Shown here in pieces: positions 1-7,459 of a stretch of DNA of 8,953 nt (within the stretch, counting starts at the first letter, position 1; every line of letters starts with the position of its first letter). The translations under genes and the position numbers were made by a program. Where the stretch lies: contig JAPUIL010000100.1 of assembly GCA_027297085.1 (NCBI GenBank), forward strand, positions 1 to 8,953, written 5' to 3'. The notes under the pieces were generated by a model. That model was not told the origin of the DNA. It was given only the letters and a program-made list of their open reading frames with translations, and did not search any database. Origin of the DNA: Verrucomicrobiota bacterium (GTDB lineage Bacteria > Verrucomicrobiota > Verrucomicrobiia > Opitutales > UBA2995).

Positions 1-370
1 TGGTAGCACCGTCACTAATTTGAAAGTCATTACCAAAATAATAGGCAATCCATTGAGGTTAAGTTCAAAAAGAAAAGCCACCTAACTCAATCGGTAAATA
101 CCATTAAATTGTCGCATCAATGCAAGGCGAATGGAAACGAACTATGGAACATAGAACCAGGGAACAGGAATTGAGAATACTAGAAGCCTTTGACCTCAAT
201 AATAATTACGGAGGTAAACATTTCCCCAAACTTACCGGAAACAAACTAAAACATCGCATATCCATAAATACAGAATACATAGACTAGCGGTGATTGAGCT
301 GATTGCATGATGGTGGATGGAGGATCACTGACATTAAAAAATCAATAAGTAGGATTGAATTCTTCAAAAT
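1..370. other. AT-rich intergenic region without a convincing gene
   Basis: This stretch precedes the phosphopantetheinyl transferase gene and is visibly richer in A and T than the coding parts of the window. I see no RNA gene, mobile element or array in it. The only notable open frame on the plus strand runs from an ATG at 120 to a TAG at 285-287 (55 residues, charged, no recognised family). It has no Shine-Dalgarno sequence before it and I do not call it a gene. The right end may hold the promoter of the next gene, listed separately. Because the window starts here, the region could also contain control sequence for a gene lying further left. Confidence 0.6.
328..355 (+). promoter_or_regulatory. 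possible sigma70-type promoter for the PPTase gene
   Basis: A -35-like CTGACA (328-333, five of six matches to TTGACA) is followed after 16 bases by a -10-like TAGGAT (350-355, four of six matches to TATAAT). The spacer is AT-rich. Transcription would begin near 362, only about ten bases before the ATG at 371, so the leader would be very short. This is a pattern match only; if the real start codon is the internal ATG at 419, the leader would be longer and the promoter more ordinary. Confidence 0.25.
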
Positions 371-1099
371 ATGCCGTTGCGTATACAATGCTTTCCCTGG
401 GACAAAATTCCAACCCCAATGAAAATTGAGGAGTTGTTTGCTGAAGCGGAACAACCAGACTTCATTGATATTTCAGCAAATATACCCTGGACCTGTTTTG
501 TCCCTATAAATTCAGCAGAATCTAATTATTCACTCTGCTATTCTCAACTAACGCCAAATGAAAAACACCGGGCGGAGAGATTCACACATCAAGGAGCGAA
601 ACAACAGTTTGTTATGGCGCATGGAATTCTTAATCACGTGCTAAGTAAGCATCTGAAAATAGAAGTCGCCCGGATAAACTTTAAGGAGACAGAACACCAC
701 AAACCCTTCGCTACACTGCCAGATGGATCCAGGCCATTGGAGTTCAACATTTCTCATTGCTCCGAATGGGTGGCACTCATTGTGGCAGATCAACCGGTGG
801 GAATCGATATTGAGGGTCATCGTCCCATGGATGACATGAGAGGGGTAGCGGAGATAGTGTTTACAGAAAAAGAACGCGACGCGATTTTCTCCAGCGATTC
901 CACCGGCGATACGGAACTCTTCTTTCGTCACTGGAGCTGCAAAGAAGCGTATCTGAAAGCTGAGGGTACCGGATTCATGAAAGAACCAAAGAGCATTGAA
1001 ATGGACTTCGATCCTTCTTCGGATTCAGAAGGGCCCATCGTTTGGTGGTCCGACGCCATTCCAGGACACTCGCTGGCATGGTCCGAACGGCCTTCCTAA
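371..1099 (+). CDS. Sfp-type 4'-phosphopantetheinyl transferase
   Basis: The enzyme transfers the 4'-phosphopantetheine arm of coenzyme A to a serine of an acyl or peptidyl carrier protein, turning apo-carrier into its active form in the cytoplasm. The 242-residue product has the two-lobe length of the Sfp/EntD class rather than the ~120-residue AcpS class. Visible family motifs are NISHC (126-130, usually N-[LI]-S-H-S), VGIDIE (143-148) with Mg-binding D146 and E148, FTEKE (164-168), and WSCKEAYLKAEGTGF (188-202) with E192 and K196. The conserved core begins near residue 38. The ATG at 371 gives a long N-terminal lead, so the in-frame ATG at 419 (Met17) is an alternative start; neither has a clear ribosome site. 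It is the only plus-strand gene and ends tail to tail with the FabG-like gene. Its place beside ketosynthase and dehydratase genes suggests that it serves a dedicated carrier protein of this pathway (inference). Confidence 0.93.
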   Translation: MPLRIQCFPWDKIPTPMKIEELFAEAEQPDFIDISANIPWTCFVPINSAESNYSLCYSQLTPNEKHRAERFTHQGAKQQFVMAHGILNHVLSKHLKIEVARINFKETEHHKPFATLPDGSRPLEFNISHCSEWVALIVADQPVGIDIEGHRPMDDMRGVAEIVFTEKERDAIFSSDSTGDTELFFRHWSCKEAYLKAEGTGFMKEPKSIEMDFDPSSDSEGPIVWWSDAIPGHSLAWSERPS

Positions 1100-1827
1100 C
1101 CGCGCCCCAGAAAAGGCATACTGATTGGCAATACTGTACTTTCCAAAACAGACACTCCATCAGGTAATGCGGCCATGGATAAGGCCACTCTGGCAAGGTC
1201 ATCTGGGCTCATAGTCCCCTCAGCGTTTGCCACCTCTTCTCTACCATCCCAAATAGCGGTCAGCGTATTCCCGGGCTGGAGCACCCCAACGGAGATTCCG
1301 TAACGGCGTCCATCCAACGCCAGCGATCGTGTCAGACCCTCCAGCGCAAATTTGGATGTTGTATAAGGGGCAGAATTAACTCTGGGCATCTTGGCTGATA
1401 CGCTACCAATATTAATGATACGGCCTCGTCCTTGATCCTTCATCAGTTTGAATGCCTCACGGCTGCAGAGGAAAGCACCATCCAGATTCACACTCATGAC
1501 TTTTCGCCAAGTTGCAAAATCGAGCTCTTCGGTGGGCCCTCCTATACCTATACCGGCGTTGTTAACCAGCAGATCCACCTTGGAAAACTCAGACGCTACT
1601 TTTTTAAAAAGCGCGATCACAGAAGCTTCGTTTGACACGTCGGTCTGAACAGATAATGCGATTCCGCCGGAGGCAGTAATCTCAGCAGCAACCGATTCGA
1701 GTTTATCGGCCGACCTCGCAGCCAAAACAACCTTGGCGCCCTCACGAGCGAACGCTTTTGCAATCGCCGCTCCAATTCCACTGCTAGCTCCTGTAATAAC
1801 GGAAACTTGATTTTCTAAATAAGACAT
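1096..1827 (-). CDS. FabG-like short-chain dehydrogenase/reductase
   Basis: This 243-residue protein is a classical SDR, most likely NADPH-dependent, of the kind that includes 3-oxoacyl-ACP reductases. Seen in the sequence: the Rossmann glycine motif TGASSGIG (12-19), an AAR after the second strand (36-38) that favours NADPH, D63 of the adenine pocket, NNAG (89-92), N114, and the catalytic S142, Y155 and K159 in the normal spacing (YTTSK). The length equals that of FabG. It starts with ATG but has no Shine-Dalgarno sequence. It lies 146 bp downstream of the last glycosyltransferase and overlaps the PPTase stop by 4 bp in convergent orientation. With the ketosynthase and dehydratase nearby, a ketoreductase role in chain elongation is a reasonable inference. 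SDR substrates cannot be read from motifs, so a sugar or other alcohol/ketone substrate is possible. Confidence 0.88.
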   Translation of the reverse strand: MSYLENQVSVITGASSGIGAAIAKAFAREGAKVVLAARSADKLESVAAEITASGGIALSVQTDVSNEASVIALFKKVASEFSKVDLLVNNAGIGIGGPTEELDFATWRKVMSVNLDGAFLCSREAFKLMKDQGRGRIINIGSVSAKMPRVNSAPYTTSKFALEGLTRSLALDGRRYGISVGVLQPGNTLTAIWDGREEVANAEGTMSPDDLARVALSMAALPDGVSVLESTVLPISMPFLGRG

Positions 1828-1973
1828 AAACAGAGTAAATATGAGTTAATGAAAATTGGCCGCTACTCCGGCACATATTGGAAGAATTGCCAAATGGAAA
1901 TGATTATCGCTCACAAGAAGAAAATTAAAGAACAACAATCAGCGACACCAAGGCATCAGTAGCAGTAAGGAAA
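1828..1973. other. 146-bp gap before the FabG-like gene
   Basis: This is the largest gap among the minus-strand genes. Read on the minus strand it contains a -10-like GATAAT (plus positions 1903-1908) with no good -35 at the proper distance, so a separate promoter for the FabG-like gene is possible but weakly supported. A 5-bp inverted repeat (TTGGC at 1856-1860, GCCAA at 1889-1893) has a long loop and no U-tract, so it is not a convincing terminator for the upstream glycosyltransferase. I see no small gene in it. Confidence 0.4.
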
Positions 1974-3194
1974 TCAAATGAGGTCGCGAATAAATCCATC
2001 CACCCGTTCAGCCATATAGGGCAACGTATGAATCGACCGGATACGCTCGGCACCACGGTCAACTCGTTCGTAGTTACTCTCCCCTTCTTCCAGGGCATGA
2101 AGACACACAGCCAGCAAATCTCCTTCCTTTCCAGGGTCAAATAAGAAGCCAGTGGTTTGGTCGATCACTTCAGGAGTGCCACCTGCAGAAGAACCAATAA
2201 CGAGCACTCCTGAAGCCATCGCCTCCAAAACCGTAAGTGCAAACGGCTCTTGCCATATACTGGCAAACAGGAGGATTCCAATCTGGCTATAAAACTGCGT
2301 GTGCAATTCCTTGTGTGGGATATGTCCAAGCTGCGTTACGGTTCGATTCAGCAGAGGGTCACTTTGTATTTTTTTTCGAATGGAACGCCCAAACGCGCTA
2401 CTCGACAAATCAGATGCTACCAACATTCGCACGTTCTCAGTTTGGGACGCAACTTGGCGAAACGCTTCCAACGCCAAGTCGAAACCCTTCTCTTTTTCGG
2501 GACGTCCACAAAATCCGAACGTTTTAAGACGATCGGCTGAAAACGGAATCTGAGAGAATTGATCGGTAGCAATTCCCCAGTGTGCGACAAACTGATCTTT
2601 GACTGCGGAAAATGGAGATACAAGTGCTTCTCGCAAATATCGGCTTCCAAAAATAACGCCCCTGCAGTCGGCAAACAGATCCTCAGTCTCCAAACCAGGC
2701 TTATATATTTCCTGAAGCTTGGAATCTTTCAAAGAAGAAGTGCCCTCAATCTTCCGGCTTTTTGAATAAAACAGGTCCGAAGCAAATGGATCTTGTGGCC
2801 AATAATCGGATACAAAAACAAAGGTCGGCTTTCTACATGCGAGAACGGAGATCCACTGAGGTAAAATTAGCCGGCGAGGATTAAAAATCAGAATAAAATC
2901 GGCATCTTCCGAGTTGCGTTTAAGCTCTGCCACGATCTTAGCATGATTGCGAAACAAAGAGTGCCGAATTTTCCAGCGTTCGTATTCCGGACCCAGTTTT
3001 CCCGGGAAAAATCCGGTCAATTCAGGAGACACTACACCGAGAGGTTTCTGTTTTCTCACAGAAGCCACAACTGAATTTTGCCAACCGCAATGACTCGCCA
3101 ATGCATCAAGCAAGTTACGAGCCCCCAGTTCGTAACCACCGGCATGATCCGGTGGATACGAATTGGAAATAGCCAGGCACCTAAGTGGTTTCAT
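1974..3194 (-). CDS. GT4-family glycosyltransferase
   Basis: A 406-residue retaining glycosyltransferase with the GT-B fold (CAZy GT4), which transfers a sugar from a nucleotide donor at the cytoplasmic side. Visible from the ATG at 3194: an N-terminal acceptor-domain loop YPPDHAGGYELGARNLL (13-29), FCGRPEKEKGFD (228-239) at the start of the C-terminal donor domain, and the E-x7-E motif from E316 to E324 (QEPFALTVLEAMASG), followed by GGTPEVI (338-344). A reading frame continues upstream to a TTG at 3209, but the ATG at 3194 forms an ATGA overlap with the stop of the preceding gene and is the better start. The product begins MKPL, like the GT4 two genes upstream. Donor and acceptor are not readable. 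It is the last of three consecutive GT4 genes, consistent with adding a late sugar of an oligosaccharide or glycolipid (inference). Confidence 0.9.
   Translation of the reverse strand: MKPLRCLAISNSYPPDHAGGYELGARNLLDALASHCGWQNSVVASVRKQKPLGVVSPELTGFFPGKLGPEYERWKIRHSLFRNHAKIVAELKRNSEDADFILIFNPRRLILPQWISVLACRKPTFVFVSDYWPQDPFASDLFYSKSRKIEGTSSLKDSKLQEIYKPGLETEDLFADCRGVIFGSRYLREALVSPFSAVKDQFVAHWGIATDQFSQIPFSADRLKTFGFCGRPEKEKGFDLALEAFRQVASQTENVRMLVASDLSSSAFGRSIRKKIQSDPLLNRTVTQLGHIPHKELHTQFYSQIGILLFASIWQEPFALTVLEAMASGVLVIGSSAGGTPEVIDQTTGFLFDPGKEGDLLAVCLHALEEGESNYERVDRGAERIRSIHTLPYMAERVDGFIRDLI
3191..3194 (-). promoter_or_regulatory. ATGA stop-start overlap coupling two glycosyltransferases
   Basis: On the minus strand the TGA of the upstream glycosyltransferase (3193-3191) and the ATG of the next one (3194-3192) share bases as ATGA. 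This layout is typical of translational coupling by re-initiation. It decides the start of the downstream gene, because the only longer option is a TTG at 3209 inside the upstream gene. No strong Shine-Dalgarno sequence precedes it; only a weak GGA lies about ten bases before. Confidence 0.7.
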
Positions 3195-4255
3195 GATTGT
3201 TCTGTCCAATCCAAAAGTGTTGTAGCTGTGTCAGCCCAAGTAGATAAATTCAGCTGACCTGCAGCAGCCGACGCTTCTTCGATCGCGTTTTGATCGGTGA
3301 TCCAATTCCTCAAGGCCGCTTCAAGTGCATCCACCGAGCCAACAAATTTGCAAGCCGGGCTGGACAACAAGGGCGTCAAACTGGGCAATGCCTGACTGAT
3401 ACAAGGAATGCCCAACCACAGAGATTCGACCACCGGCAGACCAAAGCCTTCGGCGATTGAATTAAAAACCGTGAACCGGGCTTTAGCATACAATTCATAC
3501 AAAAGTCCGTCGCTTTGTTTGGAGTGCAAATAGACAGGGTGGCCCGCTCTACGTGCTATTTTGATTTTCTTTTCAATAGGCTTTCCGAAATGCGGATTTA
3601 TCCGGCCGACGAAATGCAATTCGAATCTCAATCCTGCATCCCATAAGCGGCTCGCAACATCCAAAAGCTGGCTCTGGTTCTTTCTGGGCTCGATAATTCC
3701 CACATTCAGCAGAAGCGGTGGCGACTGCGGCGAATGGGCCCAGGAAATAGCAGATCTATCAAAAAAGTCCGCGCCCAAGATCAATGTGGATAACGTTGGC
3801 CGCTCAGATAATCCTAAACGGTTCCAATGATCGATCAGATCATCCTGACTGGATTTTGATACGGAAAACACATGCTTAAATCGCGCCAGATCCTTCATAT
3901 ACTGCGGATGCCCTGCTACGCTTTTAGGCCAGGTGATATCCGGATACTTTAGGGGTATTGAGTCGTGAAAAATTGCGGCACTTTGAACGCCCGCGTTTTC
4001 AAGATGTTCAATATATCCGGGCCGATCTTGGGAAGAAAAAATCTCAGGAGTAACGAAATGATCCGTTTCCAATAAATCGATAACATCTTTTTTCTCCGAA
4101 TCTCTAAATCTCTGTTTTCTCGAGTTCCAAACAACCGGAACCAGTTTGTCACCCAATATCGATGCCAGATCCTGTCGCAACTTTCCGGATACACGAAGAA
4201 GTCCCGACAACTGTTTTGAGGATGCCGATTTGGTTACATCGAAGTAAAGGGACAT
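3191..4255 (-). CDS. GT4-family glycosyltransferase, WbaZ/mannosyltransferase-like
   Basis: A 354-residue GT-B glycosyltransferase. Seen in the sequence: FHDSIPLKYP (96-105), a motif common in GT4 enzymes of the WbaZ type; LNVGIIEPRKNQSQLLD (183-199), the donor-domain entry with the usual E-P-R-K-N; HFVGR (214-218); and the E-x7-E motif from E269 to E277 (AEGFGLPVVESLWLGIP). Enzymes with this set of motifs are often mannosyltransferases of O-antigen or exopolysaccharide pathways, but that sugar assignment is inference. The ATG at 4255 lies 14 bp after the previous gene and has no clear Shine-Dalgarno sequence. The stop overlaps the next start as ATGA. At 354 residues it is shorter than its two GT4 neighbours, which is normal for this subgroup; there is no sign of truncation. 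Confidence 0.9.
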   Translation of the reverse strand: MSLYFDVTKSASSKQLSGLLRVSGKLRQDLASILGDKLVPVVWNSRKQRFRDSEKKDVIDLLETDHFVTPEIFSSQDRPGYIEHLENAGVQSAAIFHDSIPLKYPDITWPKSVAGHPQYMKDLARFKHVFSVSKSSQDDLIDHWNRLGLSERPTLSTLILGADFFDRSAISWAHSPQSPPLLLNVGIIEPRKNQSQLLDVASRLWDAGLRFELHFVGRINPHFGKPIEKKIKIARRAGHPVYLHSKQSDGLLYELYAKARFTVFNSIAEGFGLPVVESLWLGIPCISQALPSLTPLLSSPACKFVGSVDALEAALRNWITDQNAIEEASAAAGQLNLSTWADTATTLLDWTEQS

Positions 4256-4269
4256 CTTGTCAGGAAAAA

Positions 4270-5481
4270 CTAGGATTCACTGTGGACGGCGAGCCGGAAC
4301 GCTTCGTGGAGTTGTTTGGAGTTCTTATGGGCATTGAAGTGCTCCTCCACCCAACGGCGCCCGTTTTCCCGGAAAACCTCCATGGCTGATTCATCCGTAG
4401 AGAGGGATTGGATTGCGGCAGCCCAAGCTTCGGGCTCGTCGTCCGGTAAAACCAAGCCGGTCACCCCATCCTTCACAGCTTCCGTGGTAGCTCCTACATC
4501 CGTTGTAAGCACTGGCACTCCATGAGCCATAGCCTCCCCTATCACGTTTGGAAGTCCATCCCTGTCACCTCTAGAACTTACGCGCCCTGTGAAGAGGAAG
4601 AGATCAGCCCAAACGAGCTGTTCCTGAACTGCTTCAAAGGTTAATTTCCCCCAAAATTCCACTTCATTATGCAGGCCGGATTTATCCCGGAAATCCCGAA
4701 GCTGCCTATCCATTTGACCACTACCAATGATATGGGCTTTGAATGAGATACCGTGTTGCTTTAAAGCTTTCAGAATATTGATCTGGTAAAAGAATCCCTT
4801 CTTTTCAACCAACCTACCCACAGAAACAATGCGAATAGGACTCCGGTTTCTTCTGAGCGGTTTCAACTCCGGGAAATCGGTCAATCCACGTCTGATCATT
4901 TTGACTTTATCCTGGTCAGCACCAAATCGAAGTAACTGCCGCTGCGTATTCTGGGAGGAAGTGTGAACCAGCACCGCCTTTTGAAGCTTTTCATTCAAAT
5001 GCCAATCACCTCCATCCTCAAAAACATCAAATGCATGGGCGCCCATCGAAAAAGGTACGTCCGTCAACGCACTTAGAAAATAGGCAGCTGAAACGGGGGA
5101 CGTGGCCCAGATGCCGTGAATCAAATCCGGAGGGTTACGCTTAATTTCGATCCAATGCGCTAAGGCAAATCCGTACCCTAAAAGTGTTTCAAAAAAATTG
5201 AGCATTGAGGGTGGTTTGGCTGAGAAAAACTTCCCCATAATTCCCAGCATTGCATCGGGTTTTCTAAAAATTCCCAAAGGTAATGTCCAAAGAAGTTTGA
5301 ACAATTCCCATTTGGGAAACGTGCGGATGGAAATTCCTTTATACAACTTTTCACCACCCCATAAGGTAATAACCTCCAACTCGACAGGCTCCTCTCTCAA
5401 CACGTCTACCTCACGTTGAATAAACTGTTCACTCAGTTTAGGAAAAGTGGTGCAAATGTATATTACCTTCAGGGGTTTCAT
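4270..5481 (-). CDS. GT4-family glycosyltransferase, exopolysaccharide (WcaL/AmsK) type
   Basis: A 403-residue GT-B enzyme. The N-terminus MKPLKVIYICTTFPKLSEQF (1-20), with the FP-x-LSEQFI signature, is typical of GT4 enzymes of the colanic-acid WcaL/amylovoran AmsK type. The donor domain shows IVSVGRLVEKKGF (218-230), HIIGSGQ (250-256), and DRDGLPNVIGEAMAHG (306-321). In the last of these the first acidic residue of the usual E-x7-E pair is D308 and the second is E316. These enzymes add a sugar to a lipid-linked or polysaccharide acceptor on the cytoplasmic side; the exact sugar is not readable. The ATG overlaps the previous stop as ATGA, with a GAGG only one base before the ATG, too close for an ordinary ribosome site. 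It directly follows the GT28 gene, so it could add the second sugar to that enzyme's product (inference). Confidence 0.91.
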   Translation of the reverse strand: MKPLKVIYICTTFPKLSEQFIQREVDVLREEPVELEVITLWGGEKLYKGISIRTFPKWELFKLLWTLPLGIFRKPDAMLGIMGKFFSAKPPSMLNFFETLLGYGFALAHWIEIKRNPPDLIHGIWATSPVSAAYFLSALTDVPFSMGAHAFDVFEDGGDWHLNEKLQKAVLVHTSSQNTQRQLLRFGADQDKVKMIRRGLTDFPELKPLRRNRSPIRIVSVGRLVEKKGFFYQINILKALKQHGISFKAHIIGSGQMDRQLRDFRDKSGLHNEVEFWGKLTFEAVQEQLVWADLFLFTGRVSSRGDRDGLPNVIGEAMAHGVPVLTTDVGATTEAVKDGVTGLVLPDDEPEAWAAAIQSLSTDESAMEVFRENGRRWVEEHFNAHKNSKQLHEAFRLAVHSES

Positions 5482-6650
5482 TCCTCACCCGAAGCTTCTT
5501 TAGCCAAGTCAATGATTTCGTCGATTAACTTTGTGGGATCTTCAACAACTCCGATCTCCCGACACCGCTCCTGCATAAGCACGTACTCACGCTTGTGAGA
5601 CAACCACAGACCCAGTTGGTAATTTACGTCATCCATGTTTGAAATTTTTACAGCTGCTCCAGCACGGTAAAAATACTTAAAGGTCAGTCGTTCCTGCGGC
5701 ATAATGCCTCCAATGGCATTAAAAATAATCGGGACACCAAAGAAAAGCGCTTCCGCACACGTGGTGGCACCACGACTGATAATGGCATCACTTACCTGGA
5801 TGTGATGATGCATCCGTATGGAATATCCCTCAACATACAACTGAAAATCTGGGTATCTTCTATTCCATTCTTGAACTCGGGTAACCATACTTTGGTTTCT
5901 ACCGCATACCAAGATAGCCTGCACTCGACTGGAATACCGTTTCAGCACTCTCAACATTTCCAAGTGGTTATTTGAACCCATTCCGCCAGCCGTCAGAAAT
6001 ATAGTAAGTTTATTAGGAGAAAGTCCTAAGTCGTTGACCAGAAAGTCTCTACGCTCCTTTTTATTCAAAATTCCATCGTAGACTGACGGATGCATCAAGT
6101 TTCCTCGAACATGGCATTTCTCAGGAGCCATTCCCAATTGGATAGCATAGTCTTGTGCAGTATCGGTGCGCGAGAAGTAAAGGTCAGAGCTAGGTTCCAC
6201 CCAGTTTTTGCTATAACCAAAACCTCCGGAAAACTCTCCACAATAAGTAGCACAGCGTACCTGATCACCCAGTACACTACGCGCTGCCTGAAAATAACCT
6301 CTGTTCAAGAAATCGTGCACGCTGAATACCAGGTGCGGCCGAAATTCTTTTAGCAGATGCTCGAAATAGGCCTTGCCGAACTTGATCTTATTTCGCTGGA
6401 GATAACCAAAAATCTCAATTATCCACCAATAGGGATTATGTAATATGGGAGCGTATTCCTGGATAAAGTTATAGCAGCCGACGCCAAAGTGTGTGACAGC
6501 AGACGCCTTTTCCAAGGGACGTTCGATTCGCACTTCCACCTTACCATCGTAGAGCTTATTACACCAAGCATCGAAGGCATCGGCGCGGGCATCATGCCCA
6601 CCACCAGTGCGGGAGGTTAAGACTAAAACTCTGAGCGGACTTTTTCTCAC
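5478..6650 (-). CDS. GT28-family (MGDG synthase/UgtP-like) lipid glycosyltransferase
   Basis: A 390-residue glycosyltransferase related to plant MGDG synthase and bacterial processive diacylglycerol glucosyltransferases, which transfer hexose to a membrane lipid at the cytoplasmic face. Visible features: SRTGGGHDARADA (13-25), the N-terminal glycine-rich loop of this family (usually TGGGH-x-A-x-A); SVHDF (110-114), equivalent to the family's THPF/SxHPF; LTAGGMGSN (219-227), opening the C-terminal UDP-sugar domain; CGRN (249-252); and ISRGATTCAEALFFGVP (291-307) followed by PQE (318-320), the donor-binding segment seen in MurG-like folds. The GTG at 6650 is the only start that keeps the GGGH loop. 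It overlaps the previous stop by one base and the next gene by an ATGA. It sits between lipid-forming and sugar-extending genes, so it is the likely first glycosylation step (inference). The acceptor need not be diacylglycerol. Confidence 0.88.
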   Translation of the reverse strand: MRKSPLRVLVLTSRTGGGHDARADAFDAWCNKLYDGKVEVRIERPLEKASAVTHFGVGCYNFIQEYAPILHNPYWWIIEIFGYLQRNKIKFGKAYFEHLLKEFRPHLVFSVHDFLNRGYFQAARSVLGDQVRCATYCGEFSGGFGYSKNWVEPSSDLYFSRTDTAQDYAIQLGMAPEKCHVRGNLMHPSVYDGILNKKERRDFLVNDLGLSPNKLTIFLTAGGMGSNNHLEMLRVLKRYSSRVQAILVCGRNQSMVTRVQEWNRRYPDFQLYVEGYSIRMHHHIQVSDAIISRGATTCAEALFFGVPIIFNAIGGIMPQERLTFKYFYRAGAAVKISNMDDVNYQLGLWLSHKREYVLMQERCREIGVVEDPTKLIDEIIDLAKEASGEE

Positions 6651-6652
6651 TA
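6648..6652 (-). promoter_or_regulatory. TAGTG stop-start junction with GTG start
   Basis: On the minus strand the TAG of the SDR gene (6652-6650) and the GTG of the GT28 gene (6650-6648) share one base. No in-frame ATG or TTG lies between this GTG and the conserved glycine loop, so the start is well determined. There is no Shine-Dalgarno sequence upstream, which makes re-initiation after the SDR stop the likely way of starting. Confidence 0.65.
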
Positions 6653-7459
6653 TAAATTGAAGTAGCGGCGTAGGACTCCGCGATTGAGGGCGTTAGAAAA
6701 GAGCCGGCTGGCCAATGGAGCAATGCTTGATTGAAAAAAGGAGCCGGAGTAGCGAGTGCAATGACGAAATTGCCTTAGAGATGAAAGAAGATCTTTTGCA
6801 GCCTGTGTTGGTGGCGGAGACTTTTCCATTATTTGCTGGAGCCGCTGCCATACTCGTTGCGAAGACGAATTGTCCCCTAAATGTTTTCTCATGTGCTGAT
6901 TGAATGCCGTACGATAATCACCGGGTCGAAAATCGATGATCCAGGGCGGTCTATCGGGCGCTTCAAGCATCATTGATTGGGAAAAAACCGAAAGGCCCGC
7001 CTTGGTAGCATTGTATACCGGCATGTATGGAATCCACAGTTCAGAGGCGACTGAGGAGATATTTACAAGACAGCCGTGACCTCGGTCACGCATCAGCCCA
7101 ATGGCTGCTACCGACAATTGAATAGGTCCCGTCAACAGAACTTTGACTTGTTTTTCCACATCTGTTGCAGCCATTTTGTCTGCCTGACCGAAGGTCGCAA
7201 ATCCTGCGTTGTTGATCACAAGATCGAATCCACCAGACTCAGTATCTGTACGATTATACCAGGACTGGAGATCGAAGTTCTCTGCCAAATCAAGTTTCAC
7301 TCCCGTAAATTGGTCCGAAACCATTAATTTGTCCGGCTGCCGGGAAGTGCCCCAAACAGCGATGCCTTCTCCGATTAAGGCTTCGGCAAAGGCTTTTCCT
7401 AATCCGGAACCTGCGCCAGTGACTAACGCTCGAGCATACCGTTCCCCTAGTTTCGACAT
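6650..7459 (-). CDS. short-chain dehydrogenase/reductase, embedded between ketosynthase and GT28
   Basis: A 269-residue classical SDR. Seen: TGAGSGLG (14-21), TSR with R40 (an NADPH indicator), D57 of the adenine pocket, NNAG (83-86), and the catalytic S136, Y149 and K153 (YNATK) in normal spacing, followed by FRPGDYRTAF (177-186) at the start of the substrate loop. It is longer than FabG, with about 80 residues after that loop, rich in Arg and Phe/Leu and ending RRYFNL. It therefore belongs to a different SDR subgroup from the 243-residue SDR at 1096-1827. The 13-bp overlap with the ketosynthase and one-base overlap with the GT28 gene tie it to both. It may reduce a ketone on the acyl chain, or act on the lipid or sugar acceptor; the sequence does not decide. 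Confidence 0.88.
   Translation of the reverse strand: MSKLGERYARALVTGAGSGLGKAFAEALIGEGIAVWGTSRQPDKLMVSDQFTGVKLDLAENFDLQSWYNRTDTESGGFDLVINNAGFATFGQADKMAATDVEKQVKVLLTGPIQLSVAAIGLMRDRGHGCLVNISSVASELWIPYMPVYNATKAGLSVFSQSMMLEAPDRPPWIIDFRPGDYRTAFNQHMRKHLGDNSSSQRVWQRLQQIMEKSPPPTQAAKDLLSSLRQFRHCTRYSGSFFQSSIAPLASRLFSNALNRGVLRRYFNL

Noticed and set aside
86..96. CTCAATCGGTA looks like the D-arm of a tRNA
   Set aside because: No matching anticodon stem, no TPsiC arm (GTTCGA) and no acceptor pairing were found at the right distances.
1904..1916. Minus-strand TTGTGAGCGATAA resembles the lac operator core
   Set aside because: It lacks one base of the operator, has no symmetric partner half, and no LacI-type regulator is present; a chance match.
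2237..2765. Several overlapping plus- and minus-strand open frames inside the GT4 gene
   Set aside because: They are shadows of the minus-strand glycosyltransferase frame, with no family motifs and unlikely composition.
3195..3209. TTG at 3209 as start of the last GT4
   Set aside because: It adds only five residues (M/LDRTI) inside the upstream gene, while the ATG at 3194 forms a normal ATGA overlap and begins right before the first beta-strand.
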